Below, piece after piece: positions 14,835 to 25,128 of a DNA stretch of 32,737 bases. Source of the DNA: Sorangium cellulosum (lineage in GTDB: Bacteria > Myxococcota_A > Polyangia > Polyangiales > Polyangiaceae); assembly GCF_001589285.1 (NCBI RefSeq), contig NZ_JEMA01000473.1, positions 1 through 32,737 of the forward strand. Reading direction: 5' to 3'. Made by a program: the position numbers and the translations under genes. The notes under the pieces are model-generated. The model had not been told where the DNA came from. It worked only from the letters and a program-made list of their open reading frames with translations, and searched no databases. The number at the start of each line of letters is the position of its first letter. Positions within the stretch are counted from its first letter, which is position 1.

Positions 14835-14974
14835 TCACGCGGCCCCGGAACACAGATGCCTTATCGGGTCACGTGTTGATTTGTTAAGTTGCGTGACGCT
14901 CTGTGAAGAAGCGTCGTGCGTTCGTCCGGAACGAAAGATTTTTGGCGCCTCGCGCGGCGGCCCGGTCGATGTCC

Positions 14975-16735
<1,761 letters not shown>

Positions 16736-17905
16736 TCAGGCGCGGTGGACGTCCCAGGCGAGCGCCATCAAGCCCAGGACGAGCGCCAGGCCGAGGGTGA
16801 GCAGGCCGCTCCATCCGAGCGCCGACAGGAGGGCTCCGGACGTGAGCGACGCGACGCCGCTGGCAGCGAACACGCACAGGTCATTGACGCCCTGCGCGCG
16901 AAAGCGCTCCGGACCCGGGCGGCTGCGCGCGACGAGCGTCGTCGCTGTCACGAACACGTAACACCACCCGACCCCGACCAGCGCCAGCCCGACAAGGTGC
17001 CCTCCGAAGCCCGGGAGCCAGCTCACGAGGAACCCCACGAGCAGGAACAGCAGCCCCAGCCCCTGGACCTGCGCGATCGACGCCCGCTTCAGCAGGGCGC
17101 CCACCGAGAGCGAAGGCAGGTACATGCTCAGCAGGTGCGCCTGGGTGACCCAGCTCGCCTCCTGCACCGAGGTCCGCTCGACGCCGCACATCTGCAAGGG
17201 CGTCGGCACCATGATCAGGCTCATCACCAGGAAGGCGCCGGCGCCCATGGCCACCATCGGCCAGTACAGCGCGCGAGCGCGCGCGTCGGGCGCGGCCGAG
17301 GCCTCGGCGACGAGCGCCTCCTGCGGCCGGTACGCCACGAACGCGAGGGCCGCCAGCGCCTGGAGCCCCGCCAGGATCATCAGGGCACACGGCATGTAGC
17401 TGGACGTCCGCCCCTCCAGCAGGCCGAAGAGCGAGACGCCGGGGACGATGCCGGCGGCGCTGGCGAGCTGGATCATGGTCAGCAGGCGCGGCGCCCTGCC
17501 GCTCGGCTGCCCTTCCAGGATCGCGAACCGATACTGCTGCACGAAGGCGCCTTGCAGGCCGACGCCGCAGACAGCCGCGCAGAAGAGCCATAGATCCGAC
17601 AGCTCCACCGCCCGCGCCGCGAGCGACAGGCAGCCGGCGGACAGCAGCGCCGCGGCGATGAAGCAGGGCCTGCGCCCGAAGCGGCGCATCATCTGGCTCG
17701 CCGGCCAGGTGCCCAGGGCCGACGACAGCACCAGCACGGCCACCGGCAGGGTCGCGAGCCGCATGTCCATCGCGAGCCGCTCGCCCACCAGGCTGCCGGC
17801 GAACTGGATCGCGACCACGCCCGCGATCCCGAGGACCTGACACAGCAGCAGGACCAGCGTGTTGATCGACGTGGCCGGCGCAGCCCGCAGGGCCCGGCGG
17901 ATCAA
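16736..17905 (-). CDS. MFS transporter of the repeat-peptide locus
   Basis: This roughly 389-residue protein has about 12 hydrophobic segments. It contains ALGTWPASQMMRRFGRRPCFIAAALL, which matches the MFS motif between helices 2 and 3 (G-x-x-x-x-x-x-x-G-R-R). Residues around GVGWCYVFVTATTLVARS form a late helix pair. The chosen start is a TTG at 17905 that overlaps the previous stop as TTGA, which fits the coupled starts of the other genes here. No ATG or GTG lies early enough to include the first helix. It probably exports the peptide product or an intermediate. This is context-based; MFS proteins carry many substrates. Confidence 0.85.
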   Translation of the reverse strand: MIRRALRAAPATSINTLVLLLCQVLGIAGVVAIQFAGSLVGERLAMDMRLATLPVAVLVLSSALGTWPASQMMRRFGRRPCFIAAALLSAGCLSLAARAVELSDLWLFCAAVCGVGLQGAFVQQYRFAILEGQPSGRAPRLLTMIQLASAAGIVPGVSLFGLLEGRTSSYMPCALMILAGLQALAALAFVAYRPQEALVAEASAAPDARARALYWPMVAMGAGAFLVMSLIMVPTPLQMCGVERTSVQEASWVTQAHLLSMYLPSLSVGALLKRASIAQVQGLGLLFLLVGFLVSWLPGFGGHLVGLALVGVGWCYVFVTATTLVARSRPGPERFRAQGVNDLCVFAASGVASLTSGALLSALGWSGLLTLGLALVLGLMALAWDVHRA

Positions 17906-18447
17906 CGGACCGGCTCCGCGTCGGGCCGCGCGGCCTTGTCGTCCGCGCCGACCGCCGCGATGGCGTCGAGGGAGAGGCCGAGGTGCTGGTGGAGGAACCG
18001 CACCATCGTCCAGTGCGGCAGCGCGCCCTCGTCGAAGGGGCCGAACGCCTCGCTGTACAGGGGTATCCAGCGCAGCGCCTCCTCGATCGCCTGCTCCCGG
18101 CTCGGCTGCGTCTCCTGGTAGTCCTCGTACGGCAGGCTGCGGTGATGGATGAAGAAGCGCCCCGGCAGGCGCTCCTCGCAGAGCTCGCGGTACTCCCGGG
18201 TCTGCAGGATCAGGTAATGCCATATCTCGTCGATCGCCTGCTCCACGGGCAAGAACAGCCCTACAAGCGGCTCCGGGTGGCGCGAGATCAGGTACAGGTA
18301 CCTGAGGCACTCGATGACCTGGCGCTCGACGAACGCGGGCTCCTCGCCGGTGGTCTGCGCGAAGTGCCGCACAACGCCGGAGAAGAGCGCCTCATCGAGC
18401 AGCGCCTTCAGCGCGTCGGTCGTCACCCTCGGTTCTTCGGTCGTCAC
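17902..18447 (-). CDS. GRDP-like (glycine-rich-domain-family) protein
   Basis: This 181-residue protein has the signature of the GRDP-like family (PF07173): VEQAIDEIWHYLILQTREY, then an ELCEERLPGRFFIHH stretch, corresponding to the family pattern D-x-x-W-H-x-x-I-L-x-T-x-x-Y...C...G-x-F-x-H-H. The conserved His, Cys and Asp could bind metal, but no reaction is established. The GTG start overlaps the stop of the adenylating-enzyme gene as GTGA, so the two proteins should be made together, possibly as partners. In plants the family occurs in large proteins; a short stand-alone copy in a peptide biosynthesis locus is unusual. The role here is unknown. Confidence 0.7.
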   Translation of the reverse strand: MTTEEPRVTTDALKALLDEALFSGVVRHFAQTTGEEPAFVERQVIECLRYLYLISRHPEPLVGLFLPVEQAIDEIWHYLILQTREYRELCEERLPGRFFIHHRSLPYEDYQETQPSREQAIEEALRWIPLYSEAFGPFDEGALPHWTMVRFLHQHLGLSLDAIAAVGADDKAARPDAEPVR

Positions 18448-19751
18448 TGGCCACCTCGCTCCGTCGTCTCGCCGTCCTGGTTCAACCACGCATACTTGCC
18501 GGATTTGCCGATCGCGATGTGCGCGCGGTGCTCTAGGGCGCAATCGAGCCCGGCGCCCTCCAGGATCTGCTGGCGCAGCGCGCGCGCCGCGGCCGGGTCG
18601 ATGGGCCCGTCGTCGAAGGTCGTGTACAGGAGCCGCGCCTGCCGGGTGCCCTTCGGGTGAAGCTGATAGAGGAAGATGGACGGCGCGGCGGCGGCGATCC
18701 AGTCGTCGAGGTGGGCCTGGGAGATCGCGCCCCCGCGCTCGATCCACAAGAGCTCTCGCTCGCGCCCGCAGAACCGGCGGATCCGGAGCGGGTCGGGGGA
18801 GCCATCGACCGTCTCGGCGCAGTCGCCCGATCGATACCGGATCAGGGGCATGTACGGGTTGCGCACGCTCGAGACGATGATGCTGTGGATCGAGCTGCCC
18901 TCCGCGACCGGGATCAGCTCCAGGTGCATCCTGTCGAGGTAGGGCCAGTACCGCCCGTCACGATCGCTGTAGTACATGTATCCCAGCTCGGTGCTCCCGA
19001 ACAGGTCGATGACCGGACACTCGAAGTGCTGCTGCAGGAACCGCCGCACGTTGTTCGGCGTGAACTCGTAGGCGTGAATGATGCTCGCCGGCCTCGGAAA
19101 GCGGGGCCACGCCCCCCAGGCCTGCGCCTTTCGCACGAGATGCGCGAGGTGGAGGCTGTCGCAGTCGAGGTGGTACAAGCCCCGCGGATGCGCCTGCTGG
19201 ACGGCGGTCATCTCATCGAGCATGCGATCGACGTCGCCGCGGTCCCAGAGCGCCGGGTCGAGCCGCAGGTTCAGGTAGAGCGTGCGCGCGTCGAGCCGAC
19301 GCTCTTCCATGCTCGGCAGCGCCGGCATGCTCGGCAGCGCCGGCAGGCCCGGGAGCGCCGGCGCCTCGGCGCCGCGCCTCTTCGCGTTGAGCCGCGCCAC
19401 GTGCTCGGTCGCCAGCACCGTGGTGATCGAGACGCGCTGGCAGCCCTGCTGCCACGTGACGGCGACGTCGGGGTGCTCGCTCCACAGCCGGTAATACGAC
19501 CTGAGCAGGAAGAAGGGCGGCCGGATGATCTGCATCCGCGCGTGGTTGGTCCCGGTCGACAGGACGAACTCCGCCTCGCCGGCCCTCAGCGCCTCGGCGA
19601 GCCGCGGGGTCATCCAGTTGTCCGGAAAGCCTCTGGCGATCTCCGGCTTCTCGAGGATGGGAAAGGAGCCCTCCTCGATCGACCGGCGGTAGATGGGGAT
19701 GTCCCTGACCTGATCGATCATCTCGGCGAGCGTCTGTCGATGGGCGTCCAT
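18444..19751 (-). CDS. ANL-superfamily adenylating enzyme, phenylacetate-CoA-ligase-like
   Basis: This 435-residue protein carries recognisable ANL motifs in order: a divergent phosphate-binding loop LSTGTNHARMQ, the A5 motif FGSTELG, the A7 motif RYRSGD, the A8 region GRERELLWIERGGAIS, and an A10-like GKSGKYAW with the likely catalytic Lys near the C-terminus. The overall size and the RDIPIYRRS N-terminus resemble the PaaK/CapK/LuxE branch rather than NRPS adenylation domains. It should activate a carboxylate as an acyl-adenylate. In this locus that might be a peptide C-terminus or a small acid attached to the peptide. A repetitive PALPSMPALPSM insert lies near the middle. The start is uncertain (ATG 19751 or 19784); neither has a good ribosome binding site. 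Confidence 0.8.
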   Translation of the reverse strand: MDAHRQTLAEMIDQVRDIPIYRRSIEEGSFPILEKPEIARGFPDNWMTPRLAEALRAGEAEFVLSTGTNHARMQIIRPPFFLLRSYYRLWSEHPDVAVTWQQGCQRVSITTVLATEHVARLNAKRRGAEAPALPGLPALPSMPALPSMEERRLDARTLYLNLRLDPALWDRGDVDRMLDEMTAVQQAHPRGLYHLDCDSLHLAHLVRKAQAWGAWPRFPRPASIIHAYEFTPNNVRRFLQQHFECPVIDLFGSTELGYMYYSDRDGRYWPYLDRMHLELIPVAEGSSIHSIIVSSVRNPYMPLIRYRSGDCAETVDGSPDPLRIRRFCGRERELLWIERGGAISQAHLDDWIAAAAPSIFLYQLHPKGTRQARLLYTTFDDGPIDPAAARALRQQILEGAGLDCALEHRAHIAIGKSGKYAWLNQDGETTERGGQ

Positions 19752-19804
19752 GGTCGAGTCCAGGAGGACGGCCGAGCAGGCCATCAAGAAGCGTTGCACC
19801 CATG

Positions 19805-19880
19805 GTCCGGGCGGCCGCGAGCGAGGCGGGAGACCACCAGCAGAATCGGTGGGGTCTCCGCCTCGCTCGCGAGCCCGGAC
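19805..19880 (-). promoter_or_regulatory. Long hairpin between repeat-peptide gene and enzyme genes
   Basis: Three paired blocks form a 76-base hairpin: 19805-19812 with 19873-19880 (8 bp), 19816-19828 with 19859-19871 (13 bp) and 19830-19835 with 19853-19858 (6 bp), separated only by small bulges. It begins 7 bases after the peptide stop codon. No U-tract follows, so partial termination or protection of the short peptide mRNA is more likely than full termination. Confidence 0.85.
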
Positions 19881-19887
19881 GACCCTG

Positions 19888-20094
19888 CTAGCTGATGCAG
19901 CCAGCCTTCTTCGAGATGCAGCCGGCCTTCCTCGAGATACAGCCGGCCTTCTTCGAGATGCAGCCGGCCTTCCTCGAGATGCAGCCGGCCTTCCTGGCCA
20001 CGCCGCCGGCGCGCGCCGGCTCACCGGCCGAGTTGGCCGCGACCCACTGATTCCAGAGATGATCCTGGGCGATCCGCTGAATCAACTGCTTCAT
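19888..20094 (-). CDS. Multi-core RiPP precursor with five AGCIS repeats
   Basis: This 68-residue peptide has a leader-like N-terminus (MKQLIQRIAQDHLWNQWVAA, then residues to about 33) and five tandem heptads from residue 34 to the last residue: RKAGCIS, RKAGCIS, KKAGCIS, RKAGCIS, KKAGCIS. The basic pair varies between RK and KK while AGCIS is invariant. Cleavage at the dibasic pairs would release five copies of a Cys-containing pentapeptide. The ATG at 20094 follows AAGGAGG with a 5-base gap, and a good promoter lies about 120 bases upstream. A long hairpin separates it from the adenylating-enzyme, GRDP-like, MFS and monooxygenase genes. That it is a RiPP precursor is inferred from the repeats and the context; the peptide class is not one I recognise. 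Confidence 0.85.
   Translation of the reverse strand: MKQLIQRIAQDHLWNQWVAANSAGEPARAGGVARKAGCISRKAGCISKKAGCISRKAGCISKKAGCIS
19891..19995. repeat. Five tandem 21-base repeats encoding (R/K)KAGCIS
   Basis: Five in-frame 21-base units lie head to tail at the end of the peptide gene. They differ at only a few bases: AGG versus AAG in the first codon, TGC versus TGT for Cys in one unit, and GCT/AGC changes in the last unit. The near identity at DNA level suggests recent expansion by recombination or slippage. Confidence 0.95.
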
Positions 20095-20533
20095 TCGAGC
20101 CTCCTTGATGGTGGATGACGCATGGACGACGCACACCTCCACAGCCCGCGCGCTGCTGCGGTCGTGTGCCCCCGCGGCCCGACGGACACCATTGTGTTCC
20201 GCCCGACCGTCTCGCTGACTATATTGGGGCACCAACGACCGTCAAGCGATCTGCATCAGCGATTGAAGTCACATAACGAGCATCAATGGCTCGATTCCGG
20301 GATGCATCGCGCCACCACGCGATCCGGTGACAGCGCCGCTTCAGGCGCAGCGCGACGTTCTCGCCACGCGCGCCGGCGATCCCACGATTCACGCAACGCC
20401 ATCCCGATTCACCGCGAACCCCCGCACAGACGCCTTCATGATGGCGTGGCGACGTGCTCGGCCGCGGCCGGGGCATCTGCCCGCGCTCGACGGGGCATGC
20501 AGGCGCGGCGGCGTCGGCTCGGCGCAGGCCGCC
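20095..20533 (-). other. Control region upstream of the repeat peptide
   Basis: This 439-base gap lies between the oxidase stop codon and the peptide gene. It contains the promoter at 20218-20245 and a leader of about 117 bases. The stretch 20246-20533 has no gene I can support; open frames there are Arg-rich shadows. Confidence 0.5.
20218..20245 (-). promoter_or_regulatory. Sigma-70-like promoter of the repeat-peptide operon
   Basis: On the minus strand, TTGACG (20240-20245) is followed after 16 bases by TATAGT (20218-20223). Each box differs from consensus at one position. Transcription should start near 20211. It is the best promoter I find in the window and points directly at the peptide gene. 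Confidence 0.75.
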
Positions 20534-21904
20534 TCAGCGTTTGCCGGGCGGCGCGACCACCTTCCCCGGGTTGAGGAGTCCCGCCGGGTCGAAGGCGTCC
20601 TTGATGCGGTGGTGCAGCTCGAGCGACGCCGCGCCGAGCTGGCGGGCCAGGAAGCCGCGCTTGAGCGTGCCGACGCCGTGCTCCCCGGTGATCGTGCCGC
20701 CGAGCTCCAGCGCCTGCGCCATCACCGCCTCGAAGGCCGCTACCGCGCGCGCCTCGGCCGCGGCGTCGGCGCGATCGAAGACGACCAGCGGGTGCAGGTT
20801 GCCGTCGCCGGCGTGCGCCACCGTGCCGACCATGGTCTCCGACGCGGCGACGATCGCCTCGATGCGCCGGAACATCTCCGGCAAGAGCGGCAGCGGCACC
20901 GCGACGTCGTCGACGAGCACCGTGCCGAGCCGCTGGAGCGCCGTCAGCGCGAGGCGGCGCGCCGTGAGCAGCATCTGCCCCTCGCCCTCGTCCTCGGTGG
21001 CGGCGACCATCGTCGCGCCGGCCTCCTCGCAGGCCTCCTGCATCCGGGTCAGCTCGGCGGAGCCGGGCGCGTCGCTCTGCGCGATCAGCATCGCCGCAGC
21101 CTCGGTGTCGAGCTCGAGCCGCGCGTGGGCCTCGACCGCGCGGAGGCTCGTGCGGTCCATGATCTCGAGCAGCGAGGCGTCCACCGACCGGACGATCGCC
21201 GCGACCGCCCTCCCCGAGGCCTCGAGCGACGCGAACGTCGCGACGAGCGTTGTCGACGGCGGGGGCCGCCGCCGCAGGCGCAGCGTGACCTCGGTGATCA
21301 TCGCCAGGGTGCCCTCGGAGCCGACGAGGAGCCGCGTCAGGTCGTAGCCCGCGACGTCCTTGCGGCTGCGGCCGCCGGTGCGGACCACCGTCCCGTCCGC
21401 GAGGACGGCCTCCAGGCCGAGCACGTAGTCGGCCGTGACGCCGTACTTCACGCAGCACAGCCCGCCGGCGTTGGTGGCGACGTTGCCGCCGATCGTCGAG
21501 ACGGCGTAGCTCGACGGGTCGGGCGGGTACCACAGCCCCCGCTCGCGCACAGCGGCCTTGAGATCGCCGTTGAGCACCCCCGGCTGGACGACCGCGAGCA
21601 TCGCCGCCTCGTCGATCGCGACGATCCGGTTCATGCGCTCGAAGCTCACCACCACGCACCCGTCGCCGGCGGTCGCCCCGCCCGCCACCCCGGTCCCGGC
21701 GCCGCGCGGCACCAGCGCGACGCGGTGCCGCGTCGCCCACCGCGCCAGCGCCTGCACCTCCGCCGTCGACGACGGCCGCGCCACCGCGCGCGGCCAGCCG
21801 CCGGTCGCCCAGATCGCCTGATCGTGGCGATACCCCTCGATCACATCCCTGTCGGTGACCAGGCCGTCGCCCAGCGCGAGGGCGAGCTCGTCCAGCGCGC
21901 TCAT
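20534..21904 (-). CDS. glcD: FAD-linked oxidase, glycolate/D-lactate dehydrogenase (GlcD-like)
   Basis: This 456-residue protein belongs to the FAD-binding PCMH/GlcD family, which oxidises 2-hydroxy acids such as D-lactate or glycolate. The FAD domain shows VALVPRGAGTGVAGGA, DPSSYAVSTIGGNVATNAGG and LVGSEGTLAMITEVTL. The C-terminal substrate domain shows TVAHAGDGNLHPLV, GGTITGEHGVGTLK and a final DPAGLLNPGK, all typical of the family. The length is normal for GlcD. No GlcE or GlcF partner is nearby, so it could be a stand-alone D-lactate or 2-hydroxyacid dehydrogenase; the gene symbol is a family label. The ATG at 21904 is chosen because the family N-terminus (LALALGDGLVTDRDV) starts there. 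It does not appear to belong to the peptide loci. Confidence 0.9.
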   Translation of the reverse strand: MSALDELALALGDGLVTDRDVIEGYRHDQAIWATGGWPRAVARPSSTAEVQALARWATRHRVALVPRGAGTGVAGGATAGDGCVVVSFERMNRIVAIDEAAMLAVVQPGVLNGDLKAAVRERGLWYPPDPSSYAVSTIGGNVATNAGGLCCVKYGVTADYVLGLEAVLADGTVVRTGGRSRKDVAGYDLTRLLVGSEGTLAMITEVTLRLRRRPPPSTTLVATFASLEASGRAVAAIVRSVDASLLEIMDRTSLRAVEAHARLELDTEAAAMLIAQSDAPGSAELTRMQEACEEAGATMVAATEDEGEGQMLLTARRLALTALQRLGTVLVDDVAVPLPLLPEMFRRIEAIVAASETMVGTVAHAGDGNLHPLVVFDRADAAAEARAVAAFEAVMAQALELGGTITGEHGVGTLKRGFLARQLGAASLELHHRIKDAFDPAGLLNPGKVVAPPGKR

Positions 21905-22100
21905 GGCCGCACCGACGCTACCGGCGACGATCTCCACCGTCAACGTCCCCGCCTCGCCCCGCACGGACGTCCGCGCGCGAGGGCTGCCGCGGATCGCGGA
22001 GCGCGCCGGCGCCGAGCTCCTCGTGCCGGAGCAAGCGCCGCGATCTCGCACGTCAGCGCTTGACTAAGGCGACGCCGGTTGGTACTCCTCCGCCGCGCAG

Positions 22101-22178
<78 letters not shown>

Positions 22179-22201
22179 CAGTCTAGACCTTGCAGCGGAC
22201 G

Positions 22202-23221
22202 TCAGTCCGCGCCATCGCTCAGTGCGAGCAGGGCGAAGCTCGCGAGCCAGTGCTCGCCCATGTAGTCGCCCGCGATGTGCGGCAGGCTGGCGTCGAGGTG
22301 CCGCGCGGCGGCGTCGAGCGCGCGGGCGCGGACGGGGTCTCCCCCGGGCAGCGCCGCCGCGAGCGAGCGCCAGCACCAGGCGCGGCTCAGGTTGAGCCCG
22401 TCGAGGTGGGCGATCTTGCCGTCGCTCCTGTCGCTGACCGTCGCGGGCAGGAACAGCGTGGCCGGCTCGCCCTGCGCCGCGCGCGGCAAGAACCGCGCGA
22501 ACCAGCCGCGGAACTCCGGCCCGGGCAGGACGCGCCGCATGCACTCGGCCTCCGTGAGCGCGGGCGAGAGGAAGTCGTCCTGCGAGGGCTCCCACGCCTG
22601 GCAGTCCTCGTCGCGGCCGTACCACGCCCGCGCGGCCTCGGCGCAGCGCCGCGACAGCCGCGCGTCGCCCTTCACGGCGGCGTACTCGAGCGCGAGCGCC
22701 AGGGCGAAGGCGGTGTTCGTGTGCGCGCCGGCGCGGACCGGGTACGTGGCCCGGGGCAGGAACTCGAGGAAGCGCTCGGCGAACGCGTCGCCGAGCGGGG
22801 CCAGCGCCGCCGACCACCGGCGACCTTCCTCGGTGTCGTACCGCGCGAGCTCGGCCGCGAGCAGGAGCAGCCACGCCCACCCGTATGGCCGCTCGAAGCC
22901 GCGGCTGGACGGCCGCTGGAGATAGGCCAGCTCGGCGGCGACCTTCTCGCCCGTGAGCTGTGCTTCGAGCAGCGCGCGCACCTGCGCGGCGCCCGGCCCG
23001 CCGGGGAAGAGGCGGAGGGTCCGCGCGAGGAGCCAGTGGCCGTGCACGCACGAGTGCCAGTCGAAGCTGCCGTAGAAGATGGGGTGCAGCTCGCGCGGGC
23101 CCTTCACGTCCTCGGGGCCGGCCATGACGTGATCGAGCTTGTGCGGGTACTCCCGCGTCACGTGCCCGAGGGCGATGGCGGCGAGCTGCGAGGCGATCTC
23201 GGGGGTCAGGGCGTGCGTCAT
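22202..23221 (-). CDS. DUF2891 family protein
   Basis: This 339-residue protein has the conserved segments of DUF2891: HPIFYGSFDWHSCVHGHWLL near residues 46-65, FERPYGWAWLLLLAAEL, a repeated helical-barrel pattern and a C-terminal PHIAGDYMGEHWLASFALL. The regular helices and conserved aromatic and His residues suggest an alpha/alpha toroid like glycoside or peptide hydrolases, but no activity is established. It precedes the DUF979/DUF969 permease genes on the same side; this three-gene set recurs in bacteria, sometimes with pyroglutamyl-peptidase genes, which hints at uptake and processing of a small peptide or amide. That link is from memory of genome contexts and is only suggestive. Confidence 0.85.
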   Translation of the reverse strand: MTHALTPEIASQLAAIALGHVTREYPHKLDHVMAGPEDVKGPRELHPIFYGSFDWHSCVHGHWLLARTLRLFPGGPGAAQVRALLEAQLTGEKVAAELAYLQRPSSRGFERPYGWAWLLLLAAELARYDTEEGRRWSAALAPLGDAFAERFLEFLPRATYPVRAGAHTNTAFALALALEYAAVKGDARLSRRCAEAARAWYGRDEDCQAWEPSQDDFLSPALTEAECMRRVLPGPEFRGWFARFLPRAAQGEPATLFLPATVSDRSDGKIAHLDGLNLSRAWCWRSLAAALPGGDPVRARALDAAARHLDASLPHIAGDYMGEHWLASFALLALSDGAD

Positions 23222-23249
23222 GGGACCTCGGCGCGGGATCAGCGTGGAA

Positions 23250-24206
23250 TCAGCGTGGAAAGGCGAGCAGGTACAGGAGGAGCGTGTTCCCGACCAGCAG
23301 GAGCAGCGCGGTGGGGAGCTGCGCCTTGATCACGCCGTCGCGATCGGGCAGCCCGAGCAGCGCCGCGGGCACGACGTTGAAGTTCGCGGCCATGGGGGTC
23401 ATCAGCGTCCCACAGAAGCCGGACAGCATGCCGATGGCGCACACGATCGCCGGATCGCCGCCGAAGCGGCGCACGAGCAGGGGCAGCCCCACCGCGGCGG
23501 TCATGACCGGGAACGCCGCGAACGCGTTGCCCATGATCACGGTGAACACCGCCATGCCCACGGTGTAGGCCGCCACCGCGGCGAACCGGCTGCCTGGCGG
23601 GATCACGCCCCCGGCCAGGTTCCCGACAACGTCGCCGACGCCGGCCGCCGCGAACACGACGCCGAGCGCGGCCAGCATCTGGGGCAGGATCGCCGCCCAG
23701 CCCACCGTGTCGAGCAGCCGCCGGCCCTCCTGGAGCGGAGCGAGCAGCGGGGGGCGCAGCCACGCCACGGACGCCGCGAGCGCCAGCACCACGCCGAGGG
23801 CGAGCGAGATCAGCGTGGCCTGCCCCGGGTCGAGCAGCGGGGTCCCGAGGATCTCGATCCGCCGGAGGACCAGCGTGCCCAGGAGGGCGGTCGCCGGGAC
23901 GATCAGCGCCGGGACGAAGAGGCGGTCTCCGCGCCGCTCGGCGCTGGCGAGCCGCTCCTCGCGCGTCGTCGTGGCGGGGCGACCCTGCCCCAGGCCCCCG
24001 AGGCCGGCCAGGAGCACGAGCGCGATCACGAGCACCCCGTTGCCGAGATCCCCGAGGCGCGGGCCGAAGAGGAAGCTCGTCGCCAGGAGGCCCCAGAACA
24101 GGGCGTTCTTCCAGCGCTTCTGGTTCTCGCTGTCGGCCGCGCCCAGGAGCGCCGACGCCGCGAAGAACAGCCCTCCCGCGGCATAGCCGAAATCGAGCGT
24201 GATCAT
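23250..24206 (-). CDS. DUF979 membrane protein (permease subunit)
   Basis: This 318-residue protein has about nine hydrophobic helices and the DUF979 hallmarks: ENQKRWKNALFWGLLATSF near the start, the helix-breaking FTVIMGNAFAAFPVMTAAVG, and GFCGTLMTPMAANFNVVPAALL near the end. The two re-entrant-like segments with Gly-Asn and Pro resemble ion-transporter superfamily permeases. Its start overlaps the stop of the DUF969 gene by four bases, so the pair probably forms one transporter. The substrate is unknown. Confidence 0.88.
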   Translation of the reverse strand: MITLDFGYAAGGLFFAASALLGAADSENQKRWKNALFWGLLATSFLFGPRLGDLGNGVLVIALVLLAGLGGLGQGRPATTTREERLASAERRGDRLFVPALIVPATALLGTLVLRRIEILGTPLLDPGQATLISLALGVVLALAASVAWLRPPLLAPLQEGRRLLDTVGWAAILPQMLAALGVVFAAAGVGDVVGNLAGGVIPPGSRFAAVAAYTVGMAVFTVIMGNAFAAFPVMTAAVGLPLLVRRFGGDPAIVCAIGMLSGFCGTLMTPMAANFNVVPAALLGLPDRDGVIKAQLPTALLLLVGNTLLLYLLAFPR

Positions 24207-24922
24207 TCGCGCGCGTCCCCGGCATCTTCGTGGGCTGCGTGGGCTGCGTGGGAGACGCGGGCGAGCTCGCGCCGGAGCCGCCGGTCGAGCAGGAGGAGCC
24301 GTGTCCCGTGGATGAGGAGCGCCAGGACCGCCGTGGGGATGGCCCAGATCGACACCTGGAGCGGCTCGACAAGGATCCCGTTCTGCTCGAGAAACCCCTT
24401 GATGAGCAGGATCGACGAGATGGCGAGGAAGATGTCCTCTCCGAAGAACAGCGCCACGTTGTCGGCCGCCGCCGCGGAGGCGCGGATCAGCCAGCGCGTC
24501 CTGTCCGGCAGCGGCCCGTACCGGTTCTCCGCCGCGCCCTCGGCCATGGGCGCGATCAGCGGGCGGACCATCTGCGCGTGGCCGCCCAGCGAGGTCAGGC
24601 CGAGGGCCGCGCTGAGCTGCCGTATCATGAAATACGCCAGCAGGAGCCGCCCGGTCGTGGCGGTCTTCACCCGCGCTACCAGCGCGCGCGCCCGCTCCTG
24701 GAGGCCTGAACGCTCCAGGAGGCCGATGACCGGCAGAATCAGCCAGACCAGGCTGACATAGCGGTTGTCGTTGAAGGCCTTGCCCAGGGCGGAGATCGCC
24801 TGGATCGGGCTCATCCCCACCGAGAGGCTGGTCACGATGGCCGCCGCCGCGACGACCAGGAGCGGATGGATCCGGGCGACGAAGCCGACGACCACGACCG
24901 CGACCCCGAGGAGCGTGAGCAT
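24203..24922 (-). CDS. DUF969 membrane protein (permease subunit)
   Basis: This 239-residue protein has about five hydrophobic helices with the DUF969 features: MSPIQAISALGKAFNDNRYV, LPVIGLLERSGLQERAR, GLTSLGGHAQMVRPLIAPMA and AAADNVALFFGEDIFLAISS. It is the upstream partner of the DUF979 gene. Together they look like two halves of one permease of the ion-transporter superfamily. The ATG at 24922 follows an AGGGAAG stretch. The C-terminus ends in a His/Ala-rich tail (HAAHAAHED) that overlaps the start of the next gene. Confidence 0.88.
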   Translation of the reverse strand: MLTLLGVAVVVVGFVARIHPLLVVAAAAIVTSLSVGMSPIQAISALGKAFNDNRYVSLVWLILPVIGLLERSGLQERARALVARVKTATTGRLLLAYFMIRQLSAALGLTSLGGHAQMVRPLIAPMAEGAAENRYGPLPDRTRWLIRASAAAADNVALFFGEDIFLAISSILLIKGFLEQNGILVEPLQVSIWAIPTAVLALLIHGTRLLLLDRRLRRELARVSHAAHAAHEDAGDARE

Positions 24923-25128
24923 GCTTCTTCCCTGGTGCTCGCGGGCAACCTCGCACGCCGGCGAGGGCGTCGTCCACGGGCGCGCGCAGCACAGCCCGCC
25001 CGGCGGACTCTCCTTGACGCCGGCCGAGGCCTCGGATTGCCTGCCGCGAGGCGACGGCGGTAGAGATCGCTGACGAGGCCGCGAGGGACCGGCCCCGCAG
25101 CCTGCACGCGCAACGGAGGAGCGGCGGA

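Larger units (their letters stand above)
14669..14974 (-). other. Intergenic control region of the pentapeptide operon
   Basis: This 306-base non-coding gap separates the end of the monooxygenase gene from the pentapeptide gene. It holds a candidate promoter (14713-14741) and an AT-rich palindrome (14820-14834), described separately. It is clearly more AT-rich than its surroundings, especially at 14818-14895. I see no further gene. Confidence 0.6.

Noticed and set aside
14887..14905. Possible third copy of the hairpin repeat (TGACGCTCTGTGA after a T-rich stretch)
   Set aside because: Only nine bases match the conserved TGACGCTCT and the hairpin half is missing, so chance is enough to explain it.
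19891..19995. Five tandem 21-base repeats as a possible CRISPR array
   Set aside because: The repeats are directly adjacent without spacers, in frame, and preserve the peptide KAGCIS, so they are coding repeats.
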